From contig NZ_JAGGOJ010000029.1 of assembly GCF_018614575.1 (NCBI RefSeq), positions 1 through 64,000 on the forward strand: a stretch of DNA of 64,000 bases, given 5' to 3'. Positions 59,660 through 64,000 of the stretch are shown here, one piece after another. The notes below the pieces were generated by a model. That model saw nothing but the letters and a program-made list of their open reading frames with translations. It was not told the origin of the DNA and made no database searches. This DNA comes from Streptomyces sp. ISL-10 (lineage in GTDB: Bacteria > Actinomycetota > Actinomycetes > Streptomycetales > Streptomycetaceae). Numbering within the stretch: position 1 is the first letter of the stretch; each line of letters begins with the position of its first letter. Made by a program: the position numbers and the translations under genes.

Positions 59660-60637
59660 TCAAGGCCTGGCCGGCGGGGAACCGCTGAGCTGCTTCGCTT
59701 GGGGCTGGCTACTACTCCCGCCCGCCGTGAGTCCGGCGTCCCACCTGGCGTGCGCAGCGGTACCGAGTCCGAACAAGACCCCTTGTTCCCACGCTGGGGC
59801 CTCGGATTTCGGTGAGCGCTCGCGGAGGATGAAGGTCGCTCGCTGGAGCGTGGTGGCCTGATAGCCCTGGTGTGCTTCGGTGATGATGTGGGCGTTGACC
59901 AGCCTTCCCACCCGCGGATCCCAGAAGAGGCGAGCGGATGGGCTGATCGCGATGTCTCCGTTCTCCGCGATCCACTCCGGCACGCGCCGGTAGGCCCGTC
60001 GTATGGCAGCGCGCCGGTTGATCTCCTGCTCGATCGACTGGAGCCGGGGGTCCTCGGGGCACTGCTGGAAGGTGGCGGAGAAGTGCGCCAGGGCCGGCAT
60101 GAGCCAGTCGTCCCGGAAGGCGTGGACGTCACCGCCGCCCAGGAGCGTGGGCGCGTCCGGGTGGAAGAAGATGAAGTGCTGGGTGTTGCGCGTGGGGTGG
60201 GCCGTGGCGTGGCGGCGCACTCCTCCGAAGACTTCGCGATAGGCCTTGTTCGTGATCACGACGTCCCAGCAGTAGCTGTAGACGACGGACGGGTGTCCCA
60301 GGGCGTTGATCATGTCCTGGTAGAGCGTCATCTCCGGGGTCCGCCGCAAGTCACTGACGGCCGGCGGAATTTGGCCGGTCATCCTGTACAGGTTGACGCG
60401 GTTTTCCGCGCTCATCTCCAGCGCGACGACGAGCCGGTCGATTTCCCTGGCCTGCAGGCGGGAGGCTCTCGCCAGCCAGTTGCGGTACGACCGCGCGGTG
60501 ATTCCGAGGCGGTCCGCCAGAGCCTTCTTCGTCAGGCCGTGGGCTCGGCGCATGCCTTCCAGGAGTTGGGCCACCATCGCGTCGCGTGCCCGGGAGCCGG
60601 CGGTTGCGGCAGCTTCCTCGCCCTGCGCTGAAGTCAC
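59660..60637 (-). CDS. MmyB-like XRE regulator (MLTR ligand-binding domain), copy 2
   Basis: 325 residues from GTG 60637, the start that overlaps the upstream BlaI-like stop by 4 bp. HTH: MVAQLLEGMRRAHGLTKKALADRLGITARSYRNWLARASRLQAREIDRLVVAL in register, then the MLTR domain (YQDMINALGHPSVVYSYCWDVVITNKAYREVFGG; FIFFHPDAPTLLGGGDVHAFRDDWLMPALAHFSATFQQ; ISPSARLFWDPRVGRLVNAHII). It is clearly a paralogue of the regulator at 58411 and lies tail-to-tail with it. It is translationally coupled to a BlaI-like repressor. Confidence 0.88.
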   Translation of the reverse strand: MTSAQGEEAAATAGSRARDAMVAQLLEGMRRAHGLTKKALADRLGITARSYRNWLARASRLQAREIDRLVVALEMSAENRVNLYRMTGQIPPAVSDLRRTPEMTLYQDMINALGHPSVVYSYCWDVVITNKAYREVFGGVRRHATAHPTRNTQHFIFFHPDAPTLLGGGDVHAFRDDWLMPALAHFSATFQQCPEDPRLQSIEQEINRRAAIRRAYRRVPEWIAENGDIAISPSARLFWDPRVGRLVNAHIITEAHQGYQATTLQRATFILRERSPKSEAPAWEQGVLFGLGTAAHARWDAGLTAGGSSSQPQAKQLSGSPPARP

Positions 60638-61041
60638 TGCGCTGCACCTCCCGTCTCCTGTGCGGGCGGCGTGCCCTGCGGCGACGACCGCACGATGCGG
60701 AGGGCCGCCTCCATCGCGGTTCTCTGTTGCTGCGTCATGCCCGAGAGCAGAGCGGCGAAGCAGGCCGTGGTGTCGCCGCTGCGCTCCCATGCCTGCTTCG
60801 TCAGACCGGCCGTGTACTCGTCGCGCGAGCCGACCCCGGTGTAGTGAAACGCCCTGCAGGAGAGGGTGCGCGTCACCCAGCCCTTGGTGTGGAGATTGTC
60901 CCTGACCGTCGCAACCGTGGTGTAGGCCAGAGTGCGCCCTTCCGCTCGGAGCGCATCCTGCACCTGGACCGCCATTGGGGCGTTCGCTCCCCATAGACGT
61001 GTCATCACGGTGTCCTCAGGTTCCCCCAGTTCACGAGTCAT
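60634..61041 (-). CDS. BlaI/MecI/CopY-family regulator
   Basis: 135 residues from ATG 61041. MTRLWGANAPMAVQVQDALRAEGRTLAYTTVATVRDNLHTKGWVTRTLSCRAFHYTGVGSRDEYTAGLTKQAWERSG in family register is the winged helix (AYTTVATVRDNLHTKGWV) and dimerisation part of penicillinase-repressor-type proteins. No BlaR/MecR sensor protease is adjacent. It forms an operon with the MmyB-like regulator and is divergent from the wrecked P450 gene. Confidence 0.85.
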   Translation of the reverse strand: MTRELGEPEDTVMTRLWGANAPMAVQVQDALRAEGRTLAYTTVATVRDNLHTKGWVTRTLSCRAFHYTGVGSRDEYTAGLTKQAWERSGDTTACFAALLSGMTQQQRTAMEAALRIVRSSPQGTPPAQETGGAAQ

Positions 61042-61339
61042 CGCGCCACCCTAATGGGCCTGTTCACGCAGCTGACAGGGCAAGCCTCTGGTGCGCCGAC
61101 AGTTGAATGGGAAACCGTGTTCCTCTTCCCGGAGCGTCGGCGTGGAAGTGCTCCGGCAACCACCCGGAGAATCCGCAGGCACCTGTTTCAGCAGTGGGCC
61201 GAGGCCCGTGCAGGGGCGTGTTCGGTGGGTTCGACGAGCACGGCTGTCGCGCCGAAGGCGCCATCACGGCGGAAGTGGCCTTTATCTCAGTGGCTTTCGC
61301 CTGCCTGTGCTCTGTGGAGACTCCCGCTCAGTAATTACT

Positions 61340-62770
61340 ATGCCGCTCAGTCGATCTTTGCGGGCTCCCTCCACCGCACGTTTCCCGACCAGTACGCCGG
61401 ATCGCCAGGCGACCGCCGGCGCCGCGAAAGGACGCTTCCTGTCTCAGCAGTTGGCGGCCGTACCCCCCTGCCAAGGGCCGGATACCCGGCCTCGGCCACA
61501 TAGCCCGGCTGGCGCGGGATCCGCTTGCGGTCCTCCGGGCTTTGCGCCGTGAGGGTGAGGTGCTGCGACTCGACATCGGCGGTATGCCGATCGTGGTGGT
61601 CACTAGCGCCGCCACGGTCAACCAGGTCACGGTGAAGTACGCGAAGTCGTTCTGGAAGGGACGTCTCTTCGAGCGGATGCGGCCGCTGGTCGGCAATGGG
61701 CTCGCGAACAGCGAAGGGCCGTAGCGCATACGCAACGGGTGCATGGTGCAGCCGATGTTCTACAAGGACGCCTTCTGGGCTACGCGGATGTGATGAGCGC
61801 GCGGGCAGGTGCCCTCGCCGGCTCCTGGACGGCGGGCCAGCGGATCGACGTGCACCACGCGATGGGCACGTACGCCATCGAGACCCTTGCTGCCACCTTG
61901 TTCGCCGCCGACATCGGCCGCCCCGCCGCGGGAGCGGTCCGCGAGGACCTGCCGATCATCACGAAGTACATGCTCTTCAGGGCACTCGCGCCCAAGGTCA
62001 CTGACAACTGGCCCATCTGGAAGAAGTTCGACACAGCGGTGGCGCGGATGCGTTCGGTACTCGGCCAGGTTATCGCCACGACTCGCGCATCGGACCCGGA
62101 AAAGCGTACGGACATGCTGTCGCTGCTTCTGTCCGCCCGGGACGACAAGGGCGACGGCCTTTCGGACAAGGAGGTCCGCGACGAACTCACCACGATGCCG
62201 TTCGCCGGCAGCGAGACGGTGGCGTCCACGCTCGCCTGGGCCCTGCACCACTTGGCCGAGCGGCCCGATGTTGAGGAGGAACTGCTGATCGAGATCGGCA
62301 AGGTCGTGGGGGACGGCCCGGTCGCCCTTCGAGCACGTGCCTCAATTGCCGAGCGTGACCCGTGTCCTCGACGAGGTGATCCGGCTGCACGGGTGGTGAC
62401 GCTGATGCGCCGGACTGTCGAGCCGGTCGCCATCGGCGGCTTCGACATCCCGGCCGAGACCGAGGTGCTGTTCAGCCTGTACGCGCTGCACCGCAATCCC
62501 GGCCTGTACCCGGACCCGGACCGCTTCGACCCCGACCGGTGGCTGCCGGAGCAGGCCGCAGGGCGACGGCGCGAGCACGTCGTGCCCTTCGGGGCAGGCA
62601 ACCGCAAGTGCATCGGCGACAAGTTCGCCTGGATGGAGGCTACGATCACGCCGGCCACGATCCTGCCGCGGTGCAAGTTGCGACCCGTGCCCGGCACGAA
62701 ACCGCCGAAGGAGTCCACGGCGTCCATGGCGCATCCCACCCGTATGCCGATGGTCGTGCAACCCCGCTGA
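61340..62770 (+). pseudogene. Cytochrome P450 with stop codon and several frameshifts
   Basis: From ATG 61340 the pieces are: LSQQLAAVPP, shift near 61470, GRIPGLGHIARLARDPLAVLRALRREGEVLRLDIGG, TAG stop at 61722-61724, shift near 61770, GYADVMSARAGALAGSW onward to the I-helix FAGSETVASTLAWALHHLAE, two shifts around 62310-62395 (middle piece PFEHVPQLPSVTRVLDEVIRLHG, containing the ExxR helix), then FDIPAETEVLFSLYALHRNPGLYPDPDRFDPDRW and the heme loop FGAGNRKCIGD. All P450 hallmarks survive but not in one frame. The parent resembled pentalenene-oxygenase-like P450s. Confidence 0.85.
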
Positions 62771-62787
62771 CGCACAGCTGCGCAGGC

Positions 62788-62822
62788 GGCCGGTCCCGTA
62801 CTCACGTACTCAGGGACCGGCC
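62788..62822. terminator. Hairpin between convergent P450-type genes
   Basis: GGCCGGTCCC (62788-62797) pairs perfectly with GGGACCGGCC (62813-62822); the loop holds a GTACTC direct repeat. It can terminate both the P450 remnant and the minus-strand gene ending at 62868. Confidence 0.85.
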
Positions 62823-62867
62823 ACACGTGCGTCCTGCCGCCGACGGCTCCACCCGGGGCGGGCGCCT

Positions 62868-63686
62868 TCACCGGCTGCGCGGCGGGGCTGTGGTGAAGAC
62901 GGGCTCGGGAAGCCACCGGATCTCTTCGTCGCCGGTGCAGTGGATGCGCACCGGCGGGAACGCGGCCGGCAGCGACTCCGGGAAGCAGTCCGCGCCGCCC
63001 CAGGGTGCCAACCGGATCCCGGTGGCCGGTATCGACAGACGCATGCCCGGCAGGCGGAACAGCAGCCGCTCCACGGCCGAGTCGGCGATCAGACGCGCCA
63101 GCGCCTGCCCGTCACGAACCAGGACGTTGCCGGTGACGGGCAGGCCGCGGCGGTCCGTGGCGGTGTGCGTCCCGCGCGGGCCGGGCAGACGGTCGTGCAG
63201 GACCCAGCCGATCCGCCTGGTGGCCTCGGCGATCACCTGCAGAAGCAGGAGGCGCACCTGCCGCTCGACCTCGGAGTGCTGCCCGGAAGGTGCGTAGTGG
63301 AGCATCCAGGACACGAGGTCGGGACCCGGGGTTGCCTGCTTCTCGACGACCAGCCGGCGCACGAGGCGGACCAGGTTCTTCTCGGCACGCTCCGGACCTC
63401 TCGATTCTCCGAGCAGAGCGGGGACAGCCTGACCGATGCCTGGCGCGTACCGCTCGTCCATCCCGAGCATCCCGTGCATGACGAGGAGCGGCAGCGGGCG
63501 AGCGAAGCCGAGGACCAGGTCCTCGCGCCCGGCCGGGACGAAGTCGTCGATGACGCCGTCCGCGACGTCCAGGACGTACAGGCTGGTGAACGGGCCCAGC
63601 TCGCCCAGCGCCTTGCTAACGAAGCTGTCGGGGGAGCTCACAGTGTCTCCGTGGTCTGTGGGGAAGCGTGAGTCGGCGGGGGTCAC
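62868..63686 (-). CDS. P450-like protein without heme-binding cysteine loop
   Basis: 272 residues, uninterrupted. The N-terminal half reads like the middle of a Streptomyces P450 (VLDVADGVIDDFVPAGREDLVLGFARPLPLLVMHGMLGMD; KNLVRLVRRLVVEKQATPGPDLVSWMLHY; the I-helix slot LLLLQVIAEATRRIGWVL lacks AGxET). The end matches the final P450 strands (AVERLLFRLPGMRLSIPATGIRL). N-terminal helices, the ExxR region and the FxxGxxxCxG loop are missing, as after internal deletion. It cannot bind heme in the normal way. Its start overlaps the stop of the gene upstream by 4 bp. It is either a pseudogene still open or a repurposed protein. Confidence 0.6.
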   Translation of the reverse strand: MTPADSRFPTDHGDTVSSPDSFVSKALGELGPFTSLYVLDVADGVIDDFVPAGREDLVLGFARPLPLLVMHGMLGMDERYAPGIGQAVPALLGESRGPERAEKNLVRLVRRLVVEKQATPGPDLVSWMLHYAPSGQHSEVERQVRLLLLQVIAEATRRIGWVLHDRLPGPRGTHTATDRRGLPVTGNVLVRDGQALARLIADSAVERLLFRLPGMRLSIPATGIRLAPWGGADCFPESLPAAFPPVRIHCTGDEEIRWLPEPVFTTAPPRSR

Positions 63687-64000
63687 CGGGTGCCCAGGAT
63701 CGTGGTCATGGGCACACCCGCGTCCACGTTGAAGCTTCCGTCGTAGTGGAGGTGGAGCCGCCCGTCCGTGAAGAGGGCCGGATCGGGCGCTTCACTGGCG
63801 AACATCGCGTTCTCCGGCGGGAATGTCAGGAAGGCGTCCTCCCCAATGACGCCGTCGGGAGTCTTCATCAGCAGGGTCGTGTTGCCGTCCTCGGCCGCAA
63901 GGTGCAGAACCTCGCTGCCCCGCATGCTGGTCGGCAGCATGTAGGCGATGACGCCCTTGCCGTCCGTCTGGATCGGGGCGACGACGCGGGAGAGCTTGGG
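63683..64000 (-). CDS. Hypothetical protein, N-terminus beyond the window
   Basis: 105 residues are inside the window, and the frame runs open to the right edge. The visible part is beta-rich: LSRVVAPIQTDGKGVIAYMLPTS, VLHLAAEDGNTTLLMKTPDGVIGEDAFLTFPPEN, LFTDGRLHLHYDGSFNVDAGVPMTTILG. No catalytic motif or membrane span is evident in it. Its stop overlaps the start of the P450-like gene (ATGA), so the two are co-translated. Family unknown. Confidence 0.65.
   Translation of the reverse strand, partial: PKLSRVVAPIQTDGKGVIAYMLPTSMRGSEVLHLAAEDGNTTLLMKTPDGVIGEDAFLTFPPENAMFASEAPDPALFTDGRLHLHYDGSFNVDAGVPMTTILGTR

Overview
The window is from a Streptomyces-type actinomycete. The evidence is very high G+C, frequent GTG/TTG starts, 4-bp ATGA/GTGA gene overlaps, and families typical of the genus: SCO2400-like and SCO5918-like proteins, DUF4253, DUF4259, MmyB-like regulators, PucR, an RsbW-like kinase and a SpoIIE phosphatase. 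Intact metabolic operons alternate with a graveyard of broken transposases and pseudogenes, as is common in the variable parts of a Streptomyces chromosome. No rRNA, tRNA, CRISPR array or prophage was seen.

Layout. 0-6.4 kb: MocR and IS110 remnants, a SCO2400-like zinc-ribbon membrane protein, a frameshifted TPR-like gene, and a two-domain alpha/beta hydrolase divergent from a MerR regulator. 6.7-11.5 kb: a PAP2-type membrane phosphatase and a NACHT NTPase with membrane helices, bracketed by two decayed copies of one sequence. 11.6-18.7 kb: a TetR+PucR regulator pair divergent from a five-gene branched-chain-amino-acid-type ABC importer, with a perfect palindrome between and a strong terminator after. 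18.7-24.4 kb: TetR genes, IS5-type remnants around a DUF4253 gene, and a CMD/SDR pair divergent from a TetR gene. 24.5-30.3 kb: DUF485 plus a cation/solute symporter, then a large LuxR-type (LAL) regulator divergent from a TetR gene across a 19-bp perfect palindrome. 30.7-32.4 kb: a secreted protein carrying the ligand pattern of a type-2 copper monooxygenase, followed by a small membrane protein. 32.7-38.9 kb: a lactate-use locus (GntR repressor, permease, lldE/lutA, lutB, lutC) with two clear GntR operators, then an RsbW-like kinase. 40-43 kb: a conserved cold-shock cluster (Csp, DEAD-box helicase, CBS protein, SCO5918-like). 43-49.9 kb: a GvpU-like gene, a MerR gene, the C-terminal tip of a toxin with its SMI1/KNR4 immunity gene, a broken DUF6292-like gene, an inactive ImuB-like polymerase and a membrane SpoIIE phosphatase. 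50.3-54.1 kb: an intact ISL3 transposase and several transposase fragments. 54.3-56.8 kb: small zinc-ribbon genes and hypotheticals. 56.9-64 kb: P450/MmyB territory.

How parts work together. The lactate genes form a classical regulon: GntR senses substrate, LldP imports it, and LutABC oxidises it. The ABC importer is probably controlled by the PucR activator at the TTGGGTG/CACCCAA palindrome. The last 7 kb contain two mirror-image modules, each a P450 divergent from an MmyB-like regulator. One P450 is intact and the other is ruined. A third P450-like gene has no heme-binding cysteine.

The strongest candidates for little-described biology are the putative secreted copper monooxygenase with its histidine-bearing membrane neighbour, the NACHT-transmembrane gene between repeat remnants, and the mirrored P450/MmyB modules. 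All functional statements rest on reading motifs by eye; no database search was run.
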